This document shows, in pieces, positions 36,162 through 47,950 of a stretch of 64,000 nucleotides of DNA (position 1 is the first letter of the stretch; each line of letters begins with the position of its first letter). The DNA is from Campylorhamphus procurvoides (taxonomy: Eukaryota > Chordata > Aves > Passeriformes > Dendrocolaptidae), in NCBI GenBank assembly GCA_013396655.1, contig WBMV01000007.1, positions 294,271 through 358,270 on the forward strand. The letters run 5' to 3'. The translations under genes were made by a program, and so were the position numbers. Below the pieces are notes generated by a model. The model was not told the origin of the DNA. It saw nothing but the letters and a program-made list of their open reading frames with translations, and ran no database searches.

Positions 36162-38600
36162 AACGCTTTTTTGGTGCCAAGCAATCTCCTCTTGTTGGGA
36201 TGAGAACTCTTCTGCACAGTGAACAAGAGCAAGGTTTGTCACATAGTAGCTGACGAAGAAACTGAGTCAACACTTTCTTGATCACCTTTTAAGGCTGTAA
36301 CAGTGTATTAAATGTTTTTTGTTTCTGGGGTTTTTTTAATTTACAGTAGTTTGAAAAAGTTTATTTCCACAGAGGATGATTTTTGAAATCTTGTATGTTT
36401 ATAGGGATGAAGTGTAGTATCATTGCATGAAGTCATGTATATTCTAACTTCTACGGTTTTCTCTTAATTTGTATACACTCGCTCTTTTTTTTTTACTTAA
36501 ATTAGTTTACTTGTTTCCAGAATCAAAGGGATAAAACACACTGACTTAAATACTAGAAAAAGTTAGATTTGCTATGTATTAATAACAGAACGTTCTTCAG
36601 TGTACCTACTGCTTTATGTAAATGAGTGACAAAACTTGTGGCCGTTTGCCTTCTTTGGTTTGTTTTAGAGGTATATTCTGGAAAACATGCCAAAAAAATC
36701 CCTGCTGCAACACACCTTAACATACTAAGTTGTAGATATTTTATGGTTTTGGGGGGAAAAGCAAAACAACCCAACCACTGCGTAGTAAAATGTGTCACCT
36801 CATTAGCAGGTGTCACATGTTTCTTATTGCTTACAGACGTCTTTGCAACATTGATCTTATTTCTATATAAATAAATGGACCTGTGTGCTTGTTCATGCAA
36901 GTGCCTTAGAAAAACGAAGATCCTTAACCTAGGAAAAAAGCATATGCTGGGAGTTGATTTTACATTGTTTTAGTGGTGAAGGAAGTTGAAGTAGTAGTAA
37001 TGCAGATCTGGTTTTTGAATTACCAGTTAGGGCGATGTGGCATAAGTAGACTTGAATATGTTGCCATATGGTGCAGTTAGGTATAATACTCTAATGAAAT
37101 GCTCCTATCTTAAATAGCAAAAATCAGTCCCTATGAACTGCAGGACTAACGTTGTTTCACATTTACAGATAGTTGTGTGTTTGTGTTGGTGAATGGTATC
37201 AGTGGTTCTGCATCCCAGGAAATGTCAATTTAGTTAAATGCAATGTGTTGGATAGTCTACAAAAACAAGACTCTCTGTATAGGCAATTGCAATTTGCCTG
37301 CTTTCAGCCTGGAAGGAACACTACTACGTTGCCAACCACTTGCATGAGAGGGGCAAACTATTAAAGCCATGGAAAATAGCTCCAGAATGGGAAAATCATG
37401 GTGTTCTTAAACCCTTCCTGGGAGATGCCCTTGGTCAAGTAGTTTCTGAAGGATACAAGGAGAGGAGTGGGGGCGGAAGCTATTTCACTCAAAAAGGAGC
37501 ATAATAATTCCAAGTGCAGAAATAAAGCAGCTGCTACCAAATGGAGTAACTTTGTGCATGATGCTTCTCTTCCCCAGGCTTTATAGGTGTGGTAACTTTT
37601 TACATCCTGCAGTGTAGTAAAATGTACTGGTTAACACAACCTTTTTTTATCTTTACTATTTCATGTAAGGTACATGGTGGCTAGTAATACAGGGCATGCT
37701 GCTCCATAACTGCTGAGTTTAAAAGGCCCTTGGGGTGGATATGAAACTTCTCATTAGTCTTTGAATGTTTTCTGGCCAGTATTTCTAACTTTCTATGCCT
37801 CCTCATGGTTATTCTTACTCTGATCTAACTATTAAAACACCTGTATACGTATGTTTGAGGTGGGAACCCTCAGAATCCAAGATGCATACTTAAGCAACTG
37901 CATGCTTACAAAAATATAGGAATCCGCACAGGAATTGATCAAAGACACTCATTATTTGTTTAGGGTACAGTATGTGGGAAAGGACACTTTCAAATAAGCC
38001 TTACTGTGGATGGCGGGCCTGGCACAGATCAAACCACTGCAACAGTTTTGTAGTGATCTATTTTTGGAGCTGCAGAAATAATGCACAGGGGTTTTGGGGG
38101 GTTGTGTTGGGGTTTTTTGTTTGTTTGTTTGTTTTTAATTGACCACTGACCAATCTGTGCTTAAATTAACATTAGGGCATATTAGCTTGCAGGATTTTCT
38201 TTAAAAAAAAAAAGTTTAGATTTGACTCTCAGGTTTTAAGTGTTTCTAGTCTAATTGTAGTTAGTGCAGTTATCAATGCAATTTTACATTCTTGGAGAGT
38301 AAGTATAATTGGCACAGAAAGCTGGTTTTTCTTGTAAATGTTTAAAACATTTTGTGTTGTTAAATGTATCTTTTTAAATTTTGGAATAGATCATAATTCC
38401 TAAACAGATAATATTTTATTTCTTTTTCTTTGAAATGTCAGCAGCGTGTAAATAAAATATGCTTTTTGGATGTAAATCTTAGAAATCCACAGTGAATGTA
38501 GGTTATTAATAAATAATTTAAATCTTGATGTTCAATATTGTGTACATACAGTAAAACTGCTTGGGGGTTTTTTGCTCAAAGCCATAGGAATGTAACTGAA
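36162..38600 (+). other. CPT1A: CPT1A 3' untranslated region (extent uncertain) with poly(A) signals
   Basis: No open frame follows the stop. AATAAA hexamers occur at 36870-36875, 37521-37526 and 38451-38456, any of which could end the transcript. The family is known for long 3' UTRs. The 3' limit given is a guess at the last of these signals. Confidence 0.4.
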
Positions 38601-40129
38601 ATTGCTTAGATTTGAATGAATCTTCTAGTACAGTGTACTTTATTGTAAAGTAAAATGTTCATATTCCAGTAAAACTACTAATTTGCTACTAAGACCTTGA
38701 ATCATTAATTCTCGATTAGTGATTTAAGAGCTCAAAGTTGGGGTTGAGTAGTTGGTAAAAGTCAAGTTGAATGATAATAATTTTTTCTGCTTATTAAATA
38801 GCATAAGAAATTGGTGAAATACCTCGTGCATATTTTTCAAATTTATTATTTCCGTTGTTTCTTGGCAGAAATTAGGAAAGCATTAAGTCCATTTAGAGGG
38901 TACCATTCTTCAGGATTAATATCATTCCCAACTGAATATTCTTTTAAGGCTTGAGTCTTTTGAGGGACTAGGGAAGTGTGTGCTTGACCTTGAAAATCAT
39001 GGTTCTAATTCAGCCTTTGTACCACTTGTGTTCTCATGTAAAATATATTAATTTAAGCTAGAGGGTTTTTTTTAATCTTGTTTAGTCACTCTACATCTAT
39101 TGTTGGTTATTTACATCCAACACTTTGTCTCTATTTTCTACTTCCTTCTGTGACTTCAAAAAATGAAATAAAATTTCACAATGACCACTACTTTATAGAA
39201 TGTTTAATGTCCTTTTTATCTTCTACCCGGCTCCCTTGGTGCAGTTTCTGGACTTGTGAAATCATTGCTGTTACATCCAGTTAGGAACAGTAGTAGTGGA
39301 CTATTCAGTTTATTTTAGCAGTGATTTAAACATGTTTTGCTAGTCAATAGAGAATGTGTTAATGAACAATTCTCCCTTTCAGGTTCAGTAGAAAGAAGAA
39401 ATAACATAGATCTTTCTTCAGATGAGTTTTTTTCATGAGATTTAGTTAACTGCTGGAATCTTTCTGTTGAAGTCTGTCTGCAAGTCAGTAGCTGGTACTG
39501 GCTTGATTTTTCCAGTGAATAATCTATAGAACAGGAATGGTAAGGCAGTGGACAACTAGTTTGGATACAGAAAGTTATCATTGTTAAAATGCTATTTGTC
39601 TAATCCAAAGATTCCCAGTAACTCCCTTGGAATATCATTATAACAGCACTACTTTGAGACAGTTAATTGAGGGTATTTTCTTTTACCCTTTAAAGGTTCA
39701 CATGCTGGTGCATGGCTGTCACTGCCCATCCAGGGGAAGGTGAACTGCCTGGGGTAGAACCAGGGTTGTGCCCTCTGCTGAGCGCCTGGCACAGACCCCA
39801 AGTGGGGCTTGTCACCTCCCCTTCTGCCCTTGACATTGGAATGAGGAGCAGGAGGGCTGCACAGGTCCTAGAGCCAGTGGTGGTGGATGCATATGGGTCA
39901 GAGAGATCTGAATCTACAGAGAGCTGTCACATCCTGGTCTAGTTCAGGGCCCATGGGGACCTTGACCCTCCCTGTGTTGCCTTAGCCTAAATCCAGAAAT
40001 AGTAATGATGACAGTGCAGGTGGATATTGGCCTGTCTGTTTAATGGTGACCTTGTGTTACTCTGGGTAGAGGTTCTTTGGCTTGCATTGTTGGCAACTGG
40101 CAACAGTGACACAGAGAGGACAGATGAGG

Positions 40130-40270
40130 TTTATTTAGTCTTAATGCCCCACATCCCTGGGGTCACAGCACCAAGCCTGGCAGAGTTCAAGAGATTTGAA
40201 GTTTGCACTGGAGCTGTTTCTAGAGGGGCACTGAGGTTTCCTTTGAGAAGCTATCTTGAAATAATTGAGC
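40130..40270 (+). mobile_element. Short CR1 remnant (sense)
   Basis: 'catccctggggtcacagcac' followed by 'aagcctggcagagttcaaga' matches the CR1 3' region as I know it, but the flanks are not clearly CR1. Confidence 0.55.
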
Positions 40271-42125
40271 ATACCTGTTGACGTATTTTCTATGTAAATG
40301 TTTTGACAAACAGTGCTGGTCTCAATTTTAAAAATCAAGGGCCTTTAAAAAAACCCTGAAACTCACAAAAATCACTTGGTTGATTTTCCCTTGCAGTATC
40401 CCCCTGGGCTATATAAGCTGCAGGGTTGCCTGTGCAGGAATCCTCCTGTCACAGAAATCACTGCTGCACTACCCAGCCCAGTGTGTTTTCCCCGTGGCAT
40501 TTCATCCTGAGATGCTGGAAATCTGTTGTTGACACTTACCTTATAAGTTTTGGGCTTCTTCCAGATTTCAGGTTATGGTTACAGTTTAAAAATGTCCCTG
40601 GCTTGAAAGGTTGTTTACAAATGTGCTCAATGTTATCAGTAGTTCTTTAATAATTGAGACCTTCAGTCTTTTGAACTGTTAATAAGATTCAAAAGACTGG
40701 TGGAAACCTCTAGGTAATAAAGATATGATTAAGGTGCAGCAGTTGCTTTCTTCAAAGTCAGGTTGAAGATAATGAAAGTTTGTTAATCTCTAAACATGAG
40801 ATTTAGAAAAATCTTTTTGACCAGCTCACCTCCTAATGCCCTTACAGTTTATCACACTACGTATATATGTTTCCTTAATCTGCCTTGTTTCTTGAAGGTA
40901 TTAAAACAAAATTCTGATCAGCTTATATTTTAATTAAATAAAGAAAACTAATTGCTTGGTTTTATGTTGCTTGTGTACCTTCCGAAACTGCTGTCTTACA
41001 TTATATAAAGAGGAAGCACAGCACACACAGGTGGAGAACAGATTGAGTTCAATCAATCTAAATTCTGATTTGAAACTAGAAAACAGTTGTTTTCCGTCTT
41101 TGTTCTATTTTCTCTTCATTTGGTTTGTTTTTGAAAATACAAATGCAGTTACTAATCACGATTCTATTATAGTTGTAAATGCATTAAATCTGTATCAGAA
41201 CTGTATATTGAACAGAAAAAAACAGAAATGCTATTAAAGGTATATAATGCTATAATGCCAAATAGCCTGCAGTGTTTATGTGCTTAATTATGCCATGAAA
41301 ATGTAAACTTCACGTTTTCAAGGTTCCTTTAAGTCAGGTTTTTTTGTTTATTCGTTTGACTTTTTAAAAATGAATCATTTAATACATAAAATAGTTGTAA
41401 GTGAAAAATTTTCTGCAAGTGTTCCTATCATTCATACCTCCAGTTGCAGATAAGAATAAATGGTTTTGTTTTGAAGACATCAAAGGCCCAAACTGAAGTC
41501 TCTTTTTCCAAACAAGTCTGTTACAAATTAATATTAAAGATTACTTTCTCAAAAATATAATGCTGTAGTGACATCAAAACCTTTTATTGATGCTGAATGA
41601 AGTTCTTGATATAAAACACTGATCTTTCTTATAAACCAGACATGCTTTATTTTTGTGTACTAAGATACTCTGGTGATATCTGTGTATTGCCTCAGACCAG
41701 TGCTTCTGTGTATGGTGAAATAGTAAGTATGCATGCAGGATTTTATTATTACTGGAAGAATCTCTCTGACCATTGAATGTCTAAGATGGGATTTATTCTA
41801 AGTGCCAGAGGGTAAAAGGTACTTTCAAACACTGTCCTATCTGATCGCTTCACGAAAGAAAAAGAAAAATCCTGCTCCGTAGATTTCCTACACTGGTGTT
41901 TTATGGAGGAAGAAAAAACAGCATCTGGAATTTTTGCCTGCTTCTGTTCCTCAGGGTGCAGATCTAATTGGCTCCTGTCTGCCACTTGGCAAATAGTGGT
42001 TCCAGTTGAGGACAGTGAGGAAGCGCCTTCTCCTGGGGCACCCTGAACACAGACTGCCTCCTGGGACTGCACCAAATAACCTTGGGCGGCTGATTAGCAT
42101 TTGAGCCTCTTTCTCGCATGCAGAG

Positions 42126-42149
42126 TATATAAAAGAACAGAATGCAAAT
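42126..42149 (+). promoter_or_regulatory. TATA box and octamer-like motif, possible relict promoter
   Basis: A consensus-like TATATAAAAG at 42126-42135 is followed by an exact ATGCAAAT octamer at 42142-42149. No gene start recognisably follows. Both motifs can occur by chance in AT-rich DNA. Confidence 0.25.
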
Positions 42150-43276
42150 CTGGCTTTAACATCAGGATTCCCTGCCTGTGCAGAGATTTCTTTGCAACTT
42201 AATTATTCTCTTAAAATGCTTGGATTTTCAAATATAAATTCCTAAATATGTACAAGGTGAATTATGGAAATTCAGGTATTTCATGAAAGACATTTCTGGA
42301 ATTTTATAAACAGGTTTTTCAAGGCTGTCCGTTTGGTGTTCAAAGTGTGTGACAAGACTTCATCTGGAAGCGTGACTTTTGTGAAGATGACACTGTAATT
42401 AGAGTTAATAGATTGGCACGATGGGTAAAAAATTGGTTTTCAACAACTGCAAATGGTACCATATCTATGATGGAATGCCATAACACAGTAGTTCATTTTG
42501 GAACAATATGATTTATAGGTATAGATGAATTTGCAATCCAGTCTCAAATGACTGCTTCTTACACTAAACCCCAATTATCCTAGTCAAGTTATGTAATCCA
42601 AAATGGATTCTGGTTTTACATAATTTTCTGACTATTGCCTGATTTCTTCAGGGCCAGTTAGAAATCAGATGATGCTTTGTGATGTTGGAGACACTGAATG
42701 CAATTGTTGCTGTGAAGTATGTCACTGTTCATTGTTACTCTTCAGGAATACTTTTACTTGAAATATAAACAAGTCTTTCCACCATTCACAAGTAAACTAT
42801 TCTCAGTAGTAGGTTTGAGTATGATCCTTACTGTAAAATAAATGATTTTTGCAGAAAAATTTTAAAATTTATTGTGTTTGCTTTGGATTAAGCTGTTAAG
42901 ATTTAATACTTTTTATTTCAGGCTGAGGTAAGAGGTATTTAGTAAACATTACCAAGAATCACCAAGACACAGCAATTTTTCAGAGTTCAAATGTTGATGA
43001 CTCTGGCTGCATTGCACAACATAGCAGAGGAATCCAGATGTTCATACAGAAATTATTCCAACTCTGTGGTAACTACATGCTGTAATTTATAACAAAATTA
43101 TATGCTAGAGAAAAATTAACTAATTTGTACCCCACTAGCATGGAAAGTCCCACTTAGTAAGCGCCATATCAAGAATAATAAGACAGTCTCTTCCTTGAAC
43201 TCGCAATGTAAATTTTATCTAGCTATAGTGCTAATTTTTATATAGATGGATATATATGTGTATGTATGTATATATA

Positions 43277-43282
43277 TAACAT
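43277..43282. repeat. Target-site duplication of the provirus, left copy (TAACAT)
   Basis: TAACAT immediately precedes the left LTR and recurs at 48330-48335 immediately after the right LTR. A 6-bp duplication fits alpha- and betaretroviral integration. Confidence 0.85.
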
Positions 43283-43648
43283 TGCAGCGGTATAATCCCA
43301 GCACTATCCCCATTAGCAACCACACACACTCAGACAAGAACAAGAACGGGAACCTTTATTAAGTTTGATAACACATATTTATGCCCCTAAGCTCTAACAA
43401 TGGTGGTTCTATTCTTTATCAAGGATTTCATATATTTGCTACAATATTCAAGATTACTAAGCAAAAATACAGAAGGCCTTATTCACTCTTGTAAAACACC
43501 TGCTGTGCTAGCCCTGACTTGCTACTTCTGTGATTTTTCCCAAGGCTTCCTTCACATGAGAAGGACAATGCTGCTTGTTGCAGCAGCAGGTTTACTTGCC
43601 TCATCTATAGGGCCTTTCACAGAGGAATCCATGTTTTGAACCCCAACA
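43283..43648 (-). repeat. 3' LTR of the provirus
   Basis: On the - strand it begins TGTTGGGGTTC and ends ...ATACCGCTGCA, i.e. TG...CA. It contains an AATAAA poly(A) signal (reverse complement of the TTTATT near 43354). About ten substitutions and a 13-bp length difference separate it from the 5' copy. Confidence 0.9.
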
Positions 43649-43666
43649 TCTCCCCCTTTCTTTTCT
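43649..43666 (-). other. Polypurine tract of the provirus
   Basis: On the - strand AGAAAAGAAAGGGGGAGA sits directly against the TG of the 3' LTR, the expected place and composition for the plus-strand primer of reverse transcription. Confidence 0.85.
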
Positions 43667-43704
43667 ACAAGTAAAACTGTGTTAATTGACTTTGCTATTA
43701 AACG

Positions 43705-44007
43705 TTACACACATTGCAGCAAGCAGGGAATACAAATTAAAATGCAAAGGAGAATGCCAGGAATAGTTAGCACAATTTTACAAAATGATCGAAGCCACCC
43801 TCCAATGCCCCGTCCATCGAGCAGAGAGTCCAGCCATCCCCATTCGTTGTTCACCGTGATCTTCTGTAAGTTGGTTTTCAAAGCCTTGATGGCTTGGTGG
43901 ATTGACTGTGAGTGATCTGAAGAGTTCATGCAGCACATTCCTTCAAATTCATCACAACTGTGGCCTTGTGCTAACACCAAAAAGTCAGTTGCTGCTCTAT
44001 TTTGCAA
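43705..44007 (-). pseudogene. Env transmembrane-subunit remnant
   Basis: A 100-codon open piece containing an N-terminal heptad/immunosuppressive-like stretch (LVLAQGHSC), the disulfide motif CDEFEGMCC (CX6CC), and a C-terminal hydrophobic span (near residues 79-97). Type: TM subunit of alpha/gamma or type-D env. It is detached from the surface-subunit pieces by stops or frameshifts and lacks the fusion-peptide end in this frame. Confidence 0.85.
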
Positions 44008-44199
44008 AACAGCATGCCTTACTGAATTAATATCTAATAAAAGCTCACTAAGTGCCTTACTGGTTAAATTGGTTTGTTTAGCTAGTCAACACCCTAAATT
44101 ATTAATTTGCTTTAAGGCTTGAGCTAATGCAACTCCGGGGACGAATATGGATGCCATGGCATTGCCAGTATGACTCCACAAATTTATTTTGTCATTTCA

Positions 44200-45015
44200 G
44201 TCTGATTGAAAACTGTGAATTGATTTTTTGTCACGTGACTGATGATGCTGATACACTGAAGTGATGAGAGACATGCTGGGAGCTAAAAAGGTTAAACGTC
44301 CAATTGTACATGGACCTCCTCCTGCACGGGCAGGAATTCCAGGCCAGGCTCGATCACCACAAATTAAGAAAATTCCTTGTGGCAGACTATGCAGGCTATT
44401 TGAGTTTGCTGTTGTTATGATTTCAACATTGGTATCGTTACACCAATTAGAAATGTCACGGAAAATAGGTTGGGAAGGAGTAACATCTTGGCCTTTAATT
44501 CACATAGGTGCACTGCGTGCTTGATCTACACAGGTGGGGCAGTGAAAGCGAAAGCAGAAATCAGCTTTTACAGAACCATATAGACCTAACTCTTGTGCTT
44601 CTAAAGCACTCTATTTCAGAGCAGAGACTACATGAGCTAGAGTTGTTCTGTTGAGGGACTAGGGGAATGTTTTGCTTTTTCCACCTAAAATTGAGGATTG
44701 AGGCAATTTTTCGAATAAGAGGTCAAAATTTACCTGTGGCCATAATTGTACAAAGTTGTCAGCATCAATTGATAATCCTATTAGGCAGGTTTGAAAGGGA
44801 TCTGTTGGTGTCGCAGTGAACAGGCACATGGTGTCTTGTCCTGTAATGTTAGCCAGAGTAACCCAGACATTTTGATTTGGTTGTGGGATAGCTTGAATTT
44901 TTCTTAGCTCACCAAGACTTAAGATTAGGCCTAGAATTATAAGGCACCGTGTATCATGCATCTTATGCATTCTTAATTGAATTTGTGATAGCATTGGTGT
45001 ATTGGCTATTCCCAA
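44200..45015 (-). pseudogene. Env surface-subunit remnant
   Basis: The longest open piece (44659-45015) begins with a hydrophobic leader (CLIILGLILSL) and continues NVWVTLANITGQDTMC, a stretch I associate with avian endogenous env genes. Further - strand sequence to about 44260 reads as an [22 protein letters not shown] segment but is interrupted. The pieces are in different frames or separated by stops, so this is a dead gene. Confidence 0.75.
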
Positions 45016-45531
45016 TTTACTTCAAATTCTTTCCATATTTCAGAGACCAGGTACTTGCGTTTGCTCATCAGTCAAATATTTGTGCTTAAACTATATTCAA
45101 GCAACACTTAAAATTTATGGCAATTATTGTAACATTCTAAACAAGGTATAATATAATTATTTATAGGATTGCTATTAAAAACTAAAGGATCTAAATACTA
45201 CTAATATTAATAAAACAAATGATAATATATTCTAATTTTCACTGAAAAAGAGGAAACTGGTTCTTCAAAAATGCTGTAGGTATACTTATAAAGTCCTAGT
45301 CCATTGACTTCTGGGGACAGGCTGAACCAGTTATTCATCAAAGAGAAGAGTAACTGCCTCCAGCGTAGCATCCTCCTCGTCCTCACTTTCTGTTACGTGT
45401 AGAGGTTTTCGGTAAGGATGAACACACTGAGCAGGCAGCCACTGTGGTCATTTATCTGTGGAAACATAAGCATATTGTCTTCCCCATGTGATTAGACGGA
45501 AGGGTCCATTCCACTTACCAGATTCTAAGTC

Positions 45532-45984
45532 TCAGATCATAACCTGAACCTTGTCTGCTGCATTAATGGGAGTGGTGTCAGAGCATAAACTTGAAAAATG
45601 TTGACTAATTGCTGGTTCTGAACTATTAGAGACATTCAAAAAATTTAGTGCATAAAGGGGTTTGTTAAGACATTCTTGTGGGGTGAGATGACCTGCACCC
45701 CCCTTTTGTTTAAATAGCAAAGCTTTAAGGACTTGATGTGTTCCTTCTATTACTGCTTGCCCTGTAGGGGAATGAGGAATGCCAGTCAGGGTTATTGAGT
45801 GTCTTTCCGCTGTTAAGTGGCAAGTAAGAAGTGGTCTCTCTTCGGAGACTATTTGTGTCCATAAAATCTGTGGTAAACCAGTGGAGCCAAAATTTGCCTC
45901 ATTACGATACACGGTACCCACTGCAGGAGGCTTTGCATCAAAGAAAATCAGTTGGGCTATGTGCAACCTGGCTACTCTGTGCAC
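45532..45984 (-). pseudogene. Integrase C-terminal-half remnant (pol)
   Basis: A 150-codon open piece containing GIPHSPTGQAVIEG, matching the end of the retroviral integrase core, including the glutamate of the D,D,E triad, then a LTPQECLNKPLYALNFLN segment. The zinc-binding N terminus and the first catalytic aspartate are not seen. Directly upstream is the dUTPase-like segment, showing that about 2.5-3 kb of pol has been deleted. Confidence 0.85.
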
Positions 45985-46196
45985 GGAGCTCTAGGAGTCC
46001 ATGCCATGGTTTGTATCTGTCCTGTGTAGTCTGAGTCCATTACCCCAGGGAGCACAAAGAGTCCCTGAAGTGTAGTGGAAGATCGTCCCAGCAGTAATGC
46101 ACTTTTACCCTCCCTCAAAGGTCCAAAAACTTCAGTTACAATCAATTTCACTGAGCTATCAGCAAAAACTACTGTTTTGGAGGCGGCCAGGTCCAC
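45972..46196 (-). pseudogene. dUTPase-like segment of the gag-pro region
   Basis: Contains LLLGRSSTTLQGLFVLPGVM followed by DSDYTGQIQ, matching the conserved trimeric dUTPase motifs found in the pro frame of betaretroviruses. It partly overlaps the end of the gag frame in another frame, as in a frameshift-expressed gag-pro. It breaks off after the QIQTMAW stretch, where the deletion to integrase begins. Confidence 0.8.
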
Positions 46197-46666
46197 TCCG
46201 GCGCTCCCTGAGGTGGCAGCCTGTAGTTTGGAGGCGCTTGTGGGGTTGGGGCTGGGACCGGGACCAGGACCGTTTTTGTCGTTGCGCGGTTCCGAGGCGT
46301 GCTCCGTGAGAAGTTTCCCGGCAATAAATTGCCATCACAATCGTATTTAGAATGGCATTGATTAGCATAATGCCATCCCTTTCTGCATCGTGGGCACAAG
46401 TCGGGCTCAGGAGAATCTTTTTGGGTTTTATTTTTAGAGTTCTTACAAATGTGCCCAGTCTGACCACAGCCAAAGCAAGTTAACTGCTTAGCATTCACAG
46501 CTGCAAGAGCGGCAGCTTTGGCTTCATATTTGGCTGTGTATTTATGGCTAAGCGAGCCGAATTTGGTGCAAGCTTCAACCATTTTGACTAAGTCAGGGTT
46601 TTCTAGTGGTAGTAGTATTCTCTTACAATCCTCAATGGCATTAGCTACAGCTAATTTAGGAAGCAA
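46169..46666 (-). pseudogene. Gag nucleocapsid remnant with zinc-knuckle region
   Basis: A 165-codon piece starting in the capsid C terminus (ANAIEDCKRILLPL), followed by two knuckles. The first reads CFGCGQTGHICKNS, with Ser where the last Cys should be. The second, CPRCRKGWHYANQC, is an intact CX2CX4HX4C. A proline-rich tail with PPNY follows. It is out of frame with the capsid piece upstream. Confidence 0.88.
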
Positions 46667-47306
46667 AAGGTTTCGCGCCTGGGGTGTGGAATCTGGTTAG
46701 CTAATGCATCTTGTAGTCTGTCAACAAAGGTCATAAACGGCTCATCAACACCTTGCTTTATCTCAATAAAAGCCTTTTGTGGTGTCCCAGCACTTGGGAC
46801 CTCCATCAGAGCTTGGAAAGCACAGTCTCTGATGTCATCCAGGACGCAGAGCGGAGTACCACGCGCTTGTCGCTGCGGGTAAGAAAATTCACCCCGCCCC
46901 AGCATCTGATCTAGGGTAACATCACGAGTGAGATCACCGATGCGCAAATTTTGATATCTCTGGGACTGTTTTAATATCTCTGGTACTGTTTTTCTACAAA
47001 TCTCCTAAAGGCACTTTCCCAAAGAGCCAACTGAGTCGAAGTAAGAGTCAGTTCAGCTATTGTTCGGCAGTCTGAGGGAGTAATAGTCTGACTCTTCATA
47101 ACTGATTCAATCAACTTACGAGCATACGGAGAATCTAAGCCATGATCAGTTATTACTCGCCACAACTCTTTTACAACACTAAAGTTTATACTTTCCCACC
47201 ACCCTTGTCTGTCTCCATTTGCATCATAAACAACTGGAGCAGCAATGCAGTTCGCTATTTCCATCTCCCCTGAGGCAATGGCGTCTTTCTTGATCTGCAT
47301 CCACAC
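46651..47306 (-). pseudogene. Gag capsid remnant with major homology region
   Basis: Two open pieces (46971-47306 and 46651-46947) separated by a stop. The second contains IKQGVDEPFMTFVDRLQDAL, the retroviral capsid major homology region (Q-G-x2-E-x3-F-x2-R-L). The first contains LWRVITDHGLDSPYARKLIE, typical of the capsid N-terminal domain. Confidence 0.88.
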
Positions 47307-47330
47307 ACTGTGGTAACCATGAGAGGACTC

Positions 47331-47829
47331 TCAGTATTTGTTTATCCTCCTTAAACTAAGAAACTCATTTTCACTATTAGAGTCTTCTGAATCGGAGGTA
47401 AAACCAACTTTCTGCATCATCTGCTTAGGACGAGTTCTATGAGCCTCCGACAAGGAAGGCGAGGCTGGGTCTGTATGGGTAGGTGCTATGGGAGACACTG
47501 CCCTCGGCTCCGACTCCATAACAGAGTCTTTTGGATCCTGAGAGATTTTTACTGCAGTGTTAGATGTTTTTCTTTCTTTTGCCAACAGTTCCAAAACCTC
47601 ACGCCAAGGTCTTAAAAGCTCGCATGCGACTTTATCGCCTCTAGTAGATGTCTGTATTAAATATTGTCTCTCTATTTACTCCTGCTGACTCTGAAGCAAC
47701 CCAGCACAGCACACGCTTTAGAGAGTGACTATCCAGCGTGGCATTAGGCTTGTCTATTAACTTCTCCATAAAACAGAGAATTGATTTCTCTGCCGAGGCT
47801 GCGTTACTACTCATCCTTCGTTCCCCCAC
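47331..47829 (-). pseudogene. Gag matrix and spacer remnant
   Basis: Pieces at 47641-47829 (opening MGERRMSSNAASAEKSILCF) and 47331-47594 (acidic, Ser/Pro-rich), separated by stops. Position directly after the 5' LTR leader and before capsid indicates matrix and pp region. I do not see a clear primer-binding site between 47830 and 47950. Confidence 0.7.
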
Positions 47830-47950
47830 AGCAACTCACCTGTCTTCTTGCAGGCTCACCGGCGCCAGCTTTCACACCTCTTTTCATCCTGTGAGGGCCC
47901 CGCGTCTCTCGGCTCGGCCGCAGCCTCTGGACAGTGTATCTAAGTCCTCA

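Larger units (their letters stand above)
38601..43276. other. Intergenic stretch with no supported gene
   Basis: AT-rich sequence with only short random frames. It contains a probable CR1 remnant (40130-40270), a TATA-plus-octamer patch (42126-42149), and a possible decayed exon near 41957-42055 discussed in the findings. Confidence 0.6.

Noticed and set aside
45532..46666. Provirus pieces as intact, expressed retroviral genes
   Set aside because: Frames are broken by stops and shifts, and most of pol is deleted; they are described only as remnants.
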